From contig CM055271.1 of the NCBI GenBank assembly GCA_029237695.1, positions 83,711,488 through 83,775,487 on the forward strand: a stretch of 64,000 nucleotides of DNA, given 5' to 3'. Of the stretch, positions 43,901 through 56,228 are shown piece after piece. Below the pieces are notes generated by a model, which ran no database searches, was not told the DNA's origin, and saw only the letters and a program-made list of their open reading frames with translations. Source of the DNA: Conchocele bisecta. Lineage: Eukaryota; Mollusca; Bivalvia; Lucinida; Thyasiridae. Both the position numbers and the translations under genes were made by a program. Each line of letters starts with the position of its first letter. The first letter of the stretch is position 1.

Positions 43901-45170
43901 TAAATTGCTAATGCAATTAGATCGGAGTGACCATGCAACAAAAAACACATGAGAAATATTTATGCCATTAAACAATACTCACGGAAATGCTCCCACATGC
44001 CAGTCCTGTAATTGTTTTATCATTTGCACGTAAACAACTAACGTAGTTAAATGAATCAACTTAATATTTGAATTTAAGGGAGATAATCTACATCGGCTGG
44101 ATACATGCCATACGGTTTTTTATTGACCAAGCGTTTGGTCGAAAACGGGGCCAAATAACTTGGAGGATACTCTAACACTGGCGTAGAATTGCAGCTCTTG
44201 GCAAGATTCAGGACTTAAATTGACAGCATTAGAAAGTTAACAAACAACATTATGTAACTCCCCAACACTTCCAGTGAAAAACTTGCGCTCCAATGTCACA
44301 ACGACTGAAATTGAATGTCCGACTGATTAGTTATATTTGGTGCTACAACGAATATATAACCCCCACCCTAGTGCTGAATTACTAGTGCATGGGGACTATC
44401 CTTCCTATTGTCTGCTTGTCAATGTAAAACTTATGTGCCAACATTTGGCTCACAATTTTGCGTAAGTAGGACCTATGTTCTGAACAGTCAGTCTAGCTCA
44501 TGAGATATCCTGTGAATTAGTCTGAAATACTTCAGGTCATTAAACTAGGTATGACCTACCTAGGTAATTTAGGTGCTTCGCATCCAAGGCTTGCAATTAT
44601 ACAGTGTAGATCACCCAAGATACCGTCCAGTTACAAAATAAACCAATACTGGGGGTGGTCCGTGCGCTGGTTTTCGGATAAGAACGCTATTCTCGCCAAG
44701 CGGTGTGTACTCACGGGCGATATTTCACACCAACCAACACAACCAATTACCAAATTCGAACCGTCATTGTACTGAAAGAATAATTCGATTAACTGCTTCT
44801 AGGACTATGTTACCCGTGTTACAATTGTAATGAATGATAAAGAAAAAATAGTTGCTACGATTCGTGACAAACCTAAATAATTTTTATTGATGTACGTCCA
44901 AATGTTGAAACATATCCCTTGTGTGATCCGTTAGGTCGGGATTCATTACCAAACTTCACCAATAGCTTCCTTCCTCTTCCTCACTTTGATGGCTATCCAC
45001 ACAGTGTCAATTCGTGGTGACCTTACATGGTGACATTGTGCCCTTCGTATCGATTTTGGATGTTCTTGGTGTACCTTGACCTTTGTTGGCGATCTCTTCG
45101 TTTTAGTGAGTGAAGCACTCTCCCCGGCGATCGGGTTGATGAATGAAAAGTACTTGCAATTAATTAATAG
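40909..45170 (+). mobile_element. HINE family G, split by a 2.66-kb insert
   Basis: 5' palindrome tctcgcctacgatagtggaaatgaga (40909-40934, related to family A), then about eight ~150-bp units (tttcatcaatagc-tttctcacattgatggctat, ggctaaccttgacct, gtccggagc) to 42212. More units appear at 44873-45060. The middle 42213-44872 is foreign. Confidence 0.6.
42213..44872. mobile_element. unidentified 2.66-kb insertion in family G array
   Basis: The host array stops at tttttgtaaca and resumes at aataatttttattgatgtac. Ends tgtcacgaccagggtgac and gattcgtgaca share only about 8 inverted bases. No transposase, integrase or reverse transcriptase is seen. Class unknown. Confidence 0.5.
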
Positions 45171-45176
45171 AAAAGA

Positions 45177-45185
45177 AAAAAAAAG

Positions 45186-45222
<37 letters not shown>

Positions 45223-45268
45223 GAAACACACACACCACAAAAAAAAAAAAAAAAAAAAAAAAAAAAAC
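45177..45268. repeat. poly-A/AAAAG tract
   Basis: About 90 bases of A runs with a few G and a cacacacc break. Slippage-prone; its true length is doubtful. Confidence 0.85.
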
Positions 45269-45481
45269 AAAACACGAAAGTGTCGGGCTCAAGCAAACTT
45301 GGTGGAAGAATAAGTAGATCCAAGGTACTACGCATCCACTATTGCATAAAACTTGGAAAAAGTCGCGGAAAATTACTGGCCTGGCCCGTCCATCTATTCC
45401 CTCCGCGAACTTTTCCAAGTTTAACTGAATGACGGGAGGACCTATGTGTTCGTCATTCAGTTATGAATCATCCTAGCTGCC

Positions 45482-45552
45482 CCCACCTAGGGAATGAAAA
45501 ATACTTTCATAATATTTCCATCCTACTGGTTCTGTCGGAGGAGACTTAAACT
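45482..45552 (+). mobile_element. SINE-B fragment
   Basis: aatgaaaaatactttcataa...tttccatcctactggttctg...gagactta, as at 9545 and (inverted) 61082. Confidence 0.55.
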
Positions 45553-45604
45553 GTGGGCCTGTCTTTCGAATGGACCTTAGCTGTTGCTTGGCCTAAGGTC
45601 AAGG

Positions 45605-45860
45605 TGACTGAGGACTTGTTGTTTTTTTATCATCCAAAGCTTCCACTAAAAAACATTGAGTTGATAGCACTTCAGAATTTTCCCATTTCCATTGGACATG
45701 ATTTCTAAAGTACTGTCGACGTACGTTTTGAATAAGAAAATAAAAAAAAATAAAAAAATGTGGTCCTGTCCCTAATATGGTGCCTTAAGCTGGTAAGTTA
45801 AACCCCATTCATTGCTGCCGGCCAGCAACAATTTTTTATTCTAAACCCTTAGAATGTTGG
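45605..45860. mobile_element. MITE-X, diverged
   Basis: attgagttgatagcacttca, tttccattggacatgatttc, taaagtactgtcgac, and ...aaacccttagaatgttgg at the right. Confidence 0.5.
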
Positions 45861-45894
45861 AAAAAGGTAATTGGCGTTCTGCTGTTTCTGTTTA

Positions 45895-46740
45895 TCTGCT
45901 CGCCGATAGGCAAAAGAGGGGCTTTTGTGTTAGTCCCACGTACGTACCTACATCAGTTCAACAATCTTTCATTTTTCAATACGGTAACTCGCGAAACCCT
46001 TCACCCCGATTTTGATAATATTTGGCCCACAATGTGTGTCTAAGGATGGTGCTTTTTGTTTCATATACGGACCCACGTCCCGTTCACCTTGTTTTTGTAA
46101 GGCAAATTTGTAAGGCAAAATTATTTATTTTTTTTCTTTTTTATTTATTAAAGCTCTCAGCTATGAACCACCACGATCGACCAAAAAAAACCCAACCCAA
46201 GGTCAAGGTTGACCGAGGACTTGCTTGTTTTTTATGGCCCCCCACCAATTTATTAGCTTCAACAAATTATTGTTTGGGGGGGGGGGGTGGCTACTTCCGC
46301 CACCCCTGAGTCAAAATACCATTGGCAGGCGTGACGCCGCTTCCCTGGCGGAAATTCTTGTTCAAAAACTCGTAGAATTACCCTCCCACCGATTTTGATA
46401 ATATTTGGCCCCAATGTGTGTCTAGGGAATGTTGAATGAGTTGCTTTGTTTTGCGATATGACCCACGGTCTACGGTCACTGAGGACTTATGTTCTTGTTT
46501 GGTAAGGAAAATTTGTAATGCAAAATGTTAGGTTTTTTTGCCAATCGCTCGTAGAACCGCTTTAACCAGTTTTTTATTGATAACAGTTTTGACCGCAAGG
46601 TGTGTCTAAGGAGGATGGCTGCTTGTTTTGCATATAACCCACGTCAGACGACCAAGGTACCAAGGTCAATGGTCCCACTGAGGACATTTGTTCACCCAAG
46701 TTTTCGTAAGGGAAAAAATGTTAAAGTTTCGTTTTTTCTT
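45895..46740 (+). mobile_element. HINE-like family F arrays
   Basis: Units with ttcaccccgattttgataat, atttggcccacaatgtgtgt and ggtcaaggttgaccgagg. One end, ccgcttccctggcggaaattCTTG, lies at 46338-46361; further units follow to 46740. Confidence 0.55.
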
Positions 46741-46741
46741 T

Positions 46742-47996
46742 CTTTAATCCGACGGACTGAAAGTCGGGGGATACTATGGATTCGACACCGAAACATATCG
46801 TTCAGGTCCGTCCGCCCAGACGCTTATTAGTCCGGAGCAATAACTTCGAATACCCTTTGGAATAATCTATGAAACTTAACCCAAATGCCTAGATTCATGA
46901 CCCAAAGGTGAGTCGTGCGCAAAAATTATAACTCTTGAACCTTTTCGCATCGCTAATTTTTTCTTTTTAGTTTATTTCGATTTCTTGTCTGGAGCAATAA
47001 CTTGAAATACCCTTTGAAATATTTTCATGAAACTTCCCAAGAACATGCCATAGACCCACCACCCAACTAAACCCAACTATTTGCCCTCACTAATTTTTCA
47101 AGTTATCTCCATTTTTTTATGCACTTGTGTTTTGTTTTGTTGGAGCAATAACTTGAATACCCTTTGAAATTATAATTCCAGAAACTTCCTTCTTCACACA
47201 TTTCCTGGAAAGGTGCGGTCCACACACAACTTTTCCTTTCCACACTAACTTTTCTAGTTGTTATCCTTCTTTTGAGTTTTTTTTTTTGCTCTCTGATTTT
47301 CTTGTTTGGTAGCATTACTCGAATACCTTCTTCGGGAATATTTAATGAAACTAATCTTCACAAATAACATAGGCCCACAACGACCCAAAGGTTCGGTCGC
47401 GTTGCAAGAATGACAACTCTTGCTATCACTAATTCTTGAAGTTATACTGTCATTTTGTATTTTGGCGCACTAATTTCTTGTTTTCGTAACGTAAATCGAA
47501 TACCCTTTGGTATATTTTCATGAAAACATTCCACACAATGCATAGACCACAACCTAAAGGGTGTGTTGTTGGTGCGCAACAATGAAAACTCTTACCTAAC
47601 TGATTTTACTGAGTTTATTTCCCCTTTTTTTTTTCGCACACTGATTTCTTGTTTTTAGCATAAACTCGAATACCCTTTTGGGAATAATTTTCATGAAAAA
47701 AATTCACAACATGCATTAGACCACGACCCTAAAGGTATTTCCCGTCAATGCCCAAACGTTATTACTCCTTTTGGAAATCTTTGTTCATGATATTTTCTCA
47801 CTTGCCCTGACCCAAAGGTGTGTGTCTCATGCAAAAGAAATGACAACTCCGCACCATTACTAACAATTTATTTGTTATCTCCCCTTTATATTTTAGATGG
47901 GCTTGCCTGTATGGCGGGAGTGGGGGTGGGGGGGGGGGGTGGGATGGGATACACATGCGCTTTGTGGACAAGGCGTTGGGGGAAGTTCCATTTCTT
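46742..47996 (+). mobile_element. HINE family B, indel-rich copy
   Basis: gacggactgaaagtcggggg start, then seven ~140-bp units (gaataccctttggaatattt, tgcatagaccac, aatgacaactctt). The end is ggatacacatgcgctttgtg...aggcgttggggg with the CTAG lost. Confidence 0.6.
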
Positions 47997-48283
47997 ATGT
48001 TTTTATTAACCAAAGGCTGCCCAGTACGAACCCGCCACACTCGAATGCCCAAGGTCGAGGTTCCCCACTGGAGGACTTGTGGTTATTTTTATGGTTATTT
48101 TTTATTAATTTTGTTATTATTTGTATTAGTATCAATGGCTGCCGGTGGTGGAGAATTAAGCTTTCGCTAAACCGATGGTCAATTTGTAATTAGGTGGTTA
48201 CATTTAATTCTCTGACAACCATATCAAGTAGGCATGAACTTTAAACGTTCAAACATTTCTTTGTCACAATCCATAACTTTTGT

Positions 48284-48790
48284 CGAGCCCGCTTGCGGAA
48301 AGCGAGACAATAGTGATCTCAACAATGGACGTTCCGTCCCGTCCGTCGGAACAATACCCGTCTGTCCGTCCACCGGCCTCCGGATACCGTCCATCCGACA
48401 TAAAACCATAGCTGTTGTTAAAGTTATTAAAATACCTTATATCTTCTGCAGTTCCTAAGTCACCATTGACTTGAAACTTCATCATGTTTTTTAGTCATCA
48501 TTCATAATTAATTAATTCTGTGTCCCACTCAAGGCGGCCCCTGTGTCCCCTATGTCAAGGTCAAATGACTTAGAAGTTTGCGTTAAAGTTTCTGTCAAAA
48601 TTTGCGGTTAAAGATTTCTAGTTTCTGTCAAAATTTGCTTTAAAGTTTTCATATACCTACTATCTCTGTAACCATTAAGTCCAGATTTTGCTTGAAACTT
48701 TTGTATGCTTATTGGCATCAAACTTCAAAATAAATACACTCTGAGACCATCAAATGCCTCGGCGGGCTCGACCAGTTGCCGGGCCCGGTG
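48284..48790 (+). mobile_element. HINE family D, indel-rich copy
   Basis: gtcgagcccgcttgcggaaagcgagac (48284-48310), gtcccgtccgtcgg, units with cttgaaacttcatcatg and cccctgtgtcccc. An end-like hairpin gttgccgggcccggtggcc lies at 48774-48792. Confidence 0.5.
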
Positions 48791-48799
48791 GCCATCCTC

Positions 48800-49270
48800 T
48801 GTATTCTGTAGCCCCTCCCTTGCCATTGGCCCACCTAACCCAAGGTTTTAAGGTCAAATTACATTGGAGGTTGAATTTGAATTTAATGTATAAGTGCCTC
48901 ATCAAATACCTAACCACATAACATACAACCATCCTGGGAGGACCATCACTACACCCTTGGACTATCAATGCCTTGGAAGGCTTGGCATGTGGGATGCCCG
49001 GGCCATTCTGTTTTTGGCAACAATAGGGCAAACATCTTTATTAAACAAGTACCTGGTGGCCCTTTTATTTTGGAACGCCATAGATTAATTTAAAATTAAA
49101 ACTTAGTAAGACTTCACTGTGGGCCATTTGGATATTAAGGAAGTTCAACTTTGGAATATTAAAAATGTTGTGAAAAACAATAATTACTTATTTTGTGGTA
49201 TATCATAGAAAAAGTCAATAACTTACTTAGATTTTGTCGGCCCATCTTGGTAGGCATCTTTAATATTTTA
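48800..49270. other. no gene recognised
   Basis: Noisy AT-rich sequence with no repeat that I can name. Confidence 0.35.
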
Positions 49271-49271
49271 T

Positions 49272-49580
49272 TAACCCTTAGACCCGCTACTCAAAACAAC
49301 CAATTGGTCGTCTGCTGTTATGCTTTTATATATTGCCTTATTTCCGATCGATAAAAAAACATGGTTTGGACAGCCCACATTCAGAATCATTTCCAATGGA
49401 AATGGAAATGATTCCTGAAGTGCTGTCAAATATGCATGTTGAAAAATTATTCTAAAGTGCTGAGTCAAAGCATGTTTTTGCCATGATCAAAAATGGTGAA
49501 AATAAAAACACGAAAACAATAAAGAAACTAACTGCAAGACGACAAAAAAAAAAATTAGGAATAGCGGTCTAAGGGGTTGT
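49272..49580. mobile_element. MITE-X, indel-rich copy
   Basis: ttaacccttagacccgctac...ttggtcgtctgctgttat; centre tcatttccaatggaaatgga...tgattcctgaagtgctgtc; right aagacgac...gcggtctaagggg. Confidence 0.65.
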
Positions 49581-50132
49581 TAAGCTACTCTGAAGTATTA
49601 GAAAGGAGGTTTGTATATTCTTATAGTGATATTGCTGCCATATTTCGATACAATGCCATGTGTTTATGTTCATTATAATCAACTTTTCTTTATGTATTTT
49701 AATAAATTTATGGCAAGCCATCTTGAATTCTGGATTAAACTCCAGTAGGGATTCGTGGGGAAGTTTTTGATTATTTCTTCCTTGATGATATTAGTTTTGG
49801 ACCAGGTCTAGGGTCTTAAAAAACTAAAAAAAATCAGCTTTGGAATATTTGGTGATTTTTATGTCTAATACTCATTTAGACAATAATTAAAATTCAAAAA
49901 TCAAGTTTATTCATGTTTTAATTAATTGAGATAAACAAACCCTAAATTCCATGTCTTGAATCGGACATTTATTCGCAAGCAATGTTTGTGGTTAGTAAAG
50001 TAATGTTGTTTTTACCAAAGGAACAGACTTATCTCCCTGTAATATAATATAGTTTCTGTGCATGCGTGATGACATAAATCTTTTGCTAAAATTTGCTGCG
50101 TAGAATACGTGGCCATTGGTTCTTGGTTCCAG
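49581..50132. other. no gene recognised
   Basis: AT-rich intergenic sequence without signals. Confidence 0.4.
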
Positions 50133-51184
50133 TACTGTATTTACCCTAATGTAATTGGGACAGTAAAAAAAAAATAAATCAAAATTCTGAGGTGTCCCAA
50201 ATAACATCAATATAAAATAAATTTAATTATCTTTTTTGGTGTCCCAATTATTAATATTGAAAAAGTTTGTATCCCTCGAAATTTCTTGGCTTAGTAACCA
50301 CGGTTCGTTGCCTTGGCTCCCCCGGAATTGTTTGCCTATTTGTATATCAAAATCGTGATTAAAATTTGTAACCCAACGACTATTGTCCAGAAATCGTGTT
50401 TTAAATTAGGCGATTATTTCCCAAATTAGACCCAAAATGGACGATTTTTTTTTGATTTTTTTTTTGTTTATGGGAACACATTAGCCTCCTTTTATCTTCT
50501 CACCGATGGTGAAACTGTTGGCCAGCTGATCATCGTTTGCACATTTCGTAAAATTAATCCGAGCAAACTGGGAATTAACAATCAAATTTTATTGGTCCCA
50601 GTAATATAACAAAGCAGTGCTCAAGTTGTTATGTGTCCGATTTAAATTTTCCGGCATAGCTTGTTTCGCAGCTCCACCATTGGTGGTGGAATTATTAATT
50701 AAATTAGGTGTAAAAGGCTGACCAATCGGAGATCGCAGTATACAGTTGGCGCAGATTAACTCGACCCAGATTAAACTAAAATTGTTACAGCACTGCCCAC
50801 GCCCCCGGCGCCATGTAACACAAATGGTGTACGGCGACAACTGGCCTTTGTTTGTCGCGACATCGCATAATTGAAGCCAGTGCATGAGATAATCAACTTT
50901 TAAATTTTTATATAACCAAGCATTTTTTCGGCCGAGAATGATTTATGACTTTTTTCTGCAAATATTATCAGAAAGTTGATTAACGTTTTTTAAGAGCAAA
51001 TAGCGTAATAATTACTACTAATTTTAATATTCGTTCAACATTCGATATCGTTTACAGAAAATGTACAACTATTATCAGATTCATTTCTTCGTTCGAATAT
51101 CTCACGTTGATAACCGCTGATTACCTCATGAAACTATGGCGCAAAATTATAACACGTCGGGCAAAACATGTCTATACAGGTACT

Positions 51185-51510
51185 GTGGTGTTTTTGGAGC
51201 GACCGTGGCGTAATGGGGTTAGTGTTGTCGGACTACTGATCCAAGGGTCGTGGGGTTCGAAGCCTGAACTAGCGGCGTGTGGTTTCGTGTCCCTTGAGCA
51301 AAGACACTTTTTCCTCCACATTGCTCCAGTTCACCCAGCTGTAAATGGGTACCGATTAATTCAGTATTTGCTCTGTAAATACGAAATTACCGGGCTTATC
51401 CTCTCAAAAAATTCTACCTACCTCGTTCTTTGTTCTCCCATTCTTGGGAAGAACGGCAATGCCAAGGAGTCCGTAGAGCCATGTCCGCCGTTAAATATAA
51501 GCTAAATAGA
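51185..51510 (+). mobile_element. tRNA-derived SINE with conserved-type core
   Basis: Head with A-box-like gtggcgtaatggggttag (51208-51225) and B-box-like ggggttcgaagcc (51251-51263). Then cccttgagcaaagacacttt and ccagttcacccagctgtaaatgggtacc (51329-51356), a central block that resembles cores shared by SINEs across animals. No CAAA/TCAC tail; the end ccgccgttaaatataa is degenerate. Confidence 0.75.
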
Positions 51511-52097
51511 AAAGAATGAAAATAAAGGTGTTGAAAGGGTTAAAACTCTGTATGCGTAACTCAAACCCACAGGTGGCAATAGATTGGTATGTGTGACACA
51601 ATAAAAGACAATGAACCGCCATTACAAAAATATCCATTTACCCCCACCCTCACGCTTGATCTCGTTTCTGTCTTAACGTGCAATTGTACAGTAACGATTA
51701 CCAGGTTGGGTGGGAATAATTGGGATTTTTTTAATAGGGCATTTATTTTGGTTTGTCATTAGGTTCCGATGTTCCTTCCCTTGTTGCTCACCATATGAGT
51801 AAACACAGTTTGCAACGTTCACGGCTTGCTTTCAACGTGACGTTGCAGCTGAATGGAACAAGGATATCGGTCATTGGGTCTCATTGCGTCATTCCGAATG
51901 ATTGAATGGCTTACACGTGTTTACTCACACTTTTTTTCTAACACGCTGTTTACAAATAATGGAGTTTGCGACGGGACCTGCGTAGATCTACAATTGCTAC
52001 GATGAACCATTGATGAAGATAAAGAATAAAACATCGACCCCCCCCCCCCCCGATAAGAGCAAGAATTCTTGGATTCAAAATATTTATTTAATTATGC

Positions 52098-52240
52098 CAA
52101 CCGGGTTTCGAAAAAGAAAGGGTGGCATATAGTGATTTAGGACCCGTCCGTCTTGTCTGTCCCGTCTGTCCGTTCCGTCACACTTTTCGGTTAAACCAAT
52201 TTGTCAGCTGTTTCTCAAAATATGCTGCAAGGTGGAGCAT
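52098..52240 (+). mobile_element. HINE-like 5' end
   Basis: tgccaaccgggtttcgaaaa...gggtggcata palindrome (52098-52130), then cccgtccgtcttgtctgtcc-type microsatellite and ttttcggttaaacc. The rest of the element is not recognised. Confidence 0.5.
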
Positions 52241-52680
52241 CCGCGTTCGACAGATACGCCATTTCTTGTTACATGCGAAAGATAACAGGTGAATACTTAT
52301 GGCATATTTATTTAGGGCCATTGGGCGACGTCGTTCATTGGCAGATCACATGTGTACAAGTGTACATGTATTTTTTTTTTTACATTATGAAATGCGTCTT
52401 GGGCGCGAACGGATATAGCACGGTTCGGATAAGCAACACGGAAGGTTTGTATGTCGCCGGACTTCCGTGTAATTAAACGGGGTCCGCACTGTTACTAACT
52501 TTCCACTTTCCACCCCAGTTGGTCCCGATCCGAAACGTCCATCCCTCCGTACGTGGTCTGGATATAATAGCATGGAGAGCATGCCGTGACCGGATACATG
52601 TACCGTTACCTTTAAACTTACCTCGTGCTAATTGTATGCGAGGGTGGGGCGGGGCTGATATCAGGTGTATTTCCGTACGG

Positions 52681-52780
52681 TGAGGGGGGGGGGGGGGGGG
52701 GGGGGGGGGGGTGGGGAGGGGGGGGGGGGGGGAGGGGGGGTTTGGGGGGGGGGGGGGGGGTTGAGGGGCCGGGGGGGGGT

Positions 52781-52814
<34 letters not shown>

Positions 52815-52822
52815 GGGGGGAG
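52681..52822 (+). repeat. ~140-nt poly-G tract
   Basis: Nearly pure G with sparse A, T and C. Could form G-quadruplexes, but long G runs are also typical sequencing artefacts. Any open frame here is spurious. Confidence 0.8.
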
Positions 52823-53328
52823 TGGGTAAATCGAAATTAATTTTCGCAAAGATAAATCACATTCCGGCATTGGACAGGCGGCAATTTGTCGATGTATACC
52901 GGGTTTATTGGTTTAATTGGATGTCCTGTTTAATAACAAGAAGCTTCAGATTACCGTCAGCACTGTGTTATAGTTATGTTAAATCTGCGACCAGCCTCCT
53001 GTTTATAGCGAGACGTGCAATAAAGTCGGCATGACCAGTAGCCGGTGAAAAAAAACAAAAAAACAATTGGTGTAGGCGATTTTTTTGTTTTCCCCATTTT
53101 CTCCCGAAGCCCTGGAATTCCTGGATGGTTTAAAAGTATTTTAAAAAAGAAAAGAGATGTTCCCAATACTTCCTTAAGGTGCAGAATTTAATTGATTTTT
53201 TTTTAAAAATTGTGATGGTGTCCCAAAACTTTGTTTCCTAAAACTAAAAAATAAACAATTTATTCTCCCCAAAACGGGTGTCCGGCAATATAAAGGGTGT
53301 CCCATTACATAGGGGTAAATACGGGTAG

Positions 53329-54189
53329 TTCATATTTTTGACTTAACTAAGTAAGTTAATCTAACATTCTCTTTGTGTGCAATGGGTATTTTTACACACA
53401 CATGTACAGTCGTAAATTATTGTTTACCTGTCTAATTGATATAAATATATGGTTGTAGACCATTAAAGGAATTCCAAATTATTATCTGAACATACACTTA
53501 TTCATTATGAAGGTCCCACATACCGATTACTTCCGCATTATCAGGTTAGATAACAACACGCAATAAAAAATAATAAAATCATTTGTCTTGCCTTAAAACA
53601 GTCACCAAAAATCTACTTAAAACAAATGGCAGGATTTAATGTTTTAAACACACCTATTCCATAATTTTCTCGGATACCAACTAGCTAGGGTTAGACTATT
53701 TGTCACATTTTGCTATCAGTTGGTGGCATAAATGTGTAGAAAGCTACAAGTGTTTTTTCTAGTGTCTCCTTTTCAAGGGGTGGAAATTTTCCAGATATAT
53801 CCTGAAATCACAGGATTTGAAGGTTTTCCGATAATTGCAGAAAAATAATTAATGTTTCAACTTCTTGGAAGCAAGATTTTAATGCAGTTTGTGGCGTACC
53901 CATTTTCAGGATTTGGACTGTTCCTTTGGTTCCACCGCACTAGTTGAATTTTTCCTATTAGTGGCTGTGAACTGGAGAAAATGGAGCTTATAGGGTCTTG
54001 CGACTATTGGTAGATCCAAGATAGCCTGTGCATTCGCCAACAGTCTTGATTGGATGGAACTGCACTGTTCCAAGTTCTATCAATTGAAAACACAAATATG
54101 TTCTTGTGGATTGTATTCTACAAGGTCGATATTGGGTGGTCCGTATTGCCTGTCTGAAGCTATATTCCCCTTGTGAAATTTAAAATGTA
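53329..54189. other. no gene recognised
   Basis: Appears single-copy and AT-rich, without an open frame or repeat match. Confidence 0.4.
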
Positions 54190-54925
54190 TTTTATTCTGG
54201 GATGTTCTAGAACATTCCCAGAACTATTATTAAAAGGTATTTTAATTTAAGGTATAATACCTGCGTAATATGAATTACGGTAACGGGAAATAATAATTAG
54301 GGATTATAAGGAATGGTAAATGGAACGAACTAAAGGGAATTATTAATAAGGAACTCCGAGATCGAAAAAAAGTTCTTTATAATACCTTGTTTTTAAAAAA
54401 TACCAGTAATCAAGCAAAATACCGTTACAACTATAATTTGTGAAAGTTCTATTAATACCTTAAAATACCCAGTACCATAAAATATCATTAAATAAAAGAA
54501 ATAGGAGTTTCTGGTAACGTTTCTATAAACGTTCAAGAACTCGATTTTGGTGAAAGTTCCTTATTAATACCTTAAAATACCAGTACCATTAAAATACCAT
54601 TAAATACTAGAAAGGTGGAGTTTCTGGAATCGTTCTGAGAACATTCTAGAACTAGAATTTTGTAAAAGTTCCTTATAAATACCATTAAAAGATAACCAGT
54701 TACCGTAAAATACCGTTAAATACTAGAAAGAGGAGTTCTGGAACGTTCTAGAACATTCTAGAACTAGAATTTGTGAAAGTTCCTTATAATACCTTAAAAT
54801 ACCAGTACCATAAAATACCGTTAAATACTAGAAAGAGGAATTCTGGAACGTTCTAGAACATTATAGAACTAGAATTTGTAAAAGTTTCTTATAATACCTT
54901 AAAATATCAGTAACATAAAATAGCA
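54190..54925 (+). repeat. ~105-bp tandem repeat with heat-shock-element motifs
   Basis: Units: gaactagaatttgtgaaagt, tccttataataccttaaaat, accagtaccataaaatacc, actagaaagaggag, then ttctggaacgttctagaaca. In 54736-54763 TTC and GAA alternate six times with 2-base gaps. The last units are spaced exactly 105 bp (54631, 54736, 54841); the left ones are more diverged. Confidence 0.8.
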
Positions 54926-55487
54926 GAAAGAATGATAGGATTGGATTGGAATGGGGTTGTAACGTCCGTTTAACTCAGTGAGGTCTTGTACAGACGGGAC
55001 AACTGGGTCGAATTTCGTATTTCACTGTATTTCACTGTATTTCACTGTCGAGTTTCTGACGAGTTTCTGACGACATTTTCTGGCCACGAGAGTGGAATAT
55101 CCTTGTTCCACACCACTGCATATCGATGGATACTTTTTCTCGGCCATCTAATGGCCAGGACTCGTCACTGCGAACGTCAATTTAGTCATCTGATTTGATT
55201 TGTCAGTTAGCGTTTTATCCGTTCTATTTACGGTCATTTTGAAACTTCCATCGTGTGCGCCAGGTCGAGAAATGGGTGTAAACAAAGTTTTCACCTTCAA
55301 AAGTTTTGAGTATAGGAATAAATGTGTCGTGGCCAATACATGTAGGTGGGCGAGAATAGGTCCAGCATACAAATCATGTACATGCTGGGATTTGTCAGTC
55401 ATGAATATTGGGCATAGTATTTCTGCAGAGCTCCAGATAAGCTGCATATTTGCGTAAATACACAATTAAAAATGCCAAAAACCTAAT
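54926..55487. other. no gene recognised
   Basis: atttcactgt is repeated three times at 55018-55048. Otherwise no feature. Confidence 0.4.
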
Positions 55488-56190
55488 TATACCCTACCCC
55501 CCGCAACGAGTTGTGGGGGGGGTATACTGGAGTCAGGTTGTCCGTGCGTCCATCCGTCCGTCCGTGTGTCCGGGTAAACTTAACATCAGAGAAATATTTT
55601 ATAACTTAATATTTCACACATGCATTCCTGTAAGGCTCTACTACCATGCTGTGCCAAATCCATGAGCATTCAACCCCCGCTGATCCCAATGTCAAGGTCA
55701 AATACTCTTTACAAAACTTAACATCAGAGAAATAAGTTATAACTTCTATTTCCTTCATTGAAAATTCTTATTATTTCACTTGTGCATTCCTCTAAGGTTG
55801 TACTATCATGCTGTGACAAATCTATGACTGTCCAACCCCCGCTGATCCCAAGGTCAAGGTCACATACTTAGTCTCTTTACAAAATTTAACATCAGAGAAA
55901 TATGTTATAACTTCTATTTCTTTCATTGAAAATACTTAATATTTCATATGCTGTGACAAATCCCCGCTGATCTCGAGGTCAACGTCACATACATACCGTA
56001 TAACCTCGACTTAACGCCCCCCTCCTAATAAATCCCTCCCCCCCCCCCCCCCCCCCCCCCCCCCACCAAATAAAAAAAAAAATCGCCAATACCGCCATAA
56101 TTTCAAACACAATAATCCAATAATCCTTATCCTTATTTGTGTTTGAAATTGGCGGTCCTTTTTTTTTTTTTTTTTCTTCTTCTTTTTTTT

Positions 56191-56228
<38 letters not shown>

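Larger units (their letters stand above)
50133..53328. mobile_element. 3.2-kb element with inverted ends
   Basis: tactgtatttaccctaatgt...gggaca at left and tgtcccattacataggggta...cggg at right are inverted over about 28 bases. Subterminal gtgtcccaa repeats mirror each other. No transposase. It holds a SINE, a HINE-type 5' end and a poly-G tract. Confidence 0.65.

Noticed and set aside
50589..50885. 98-codon minus-strand open frame
   Set aside because: No recognisable motif, and within a TIR element; chance frame.
52625..52840. Gly- or Pro-rich open frame
   Set aside because: Translation of the poly-G tract only.
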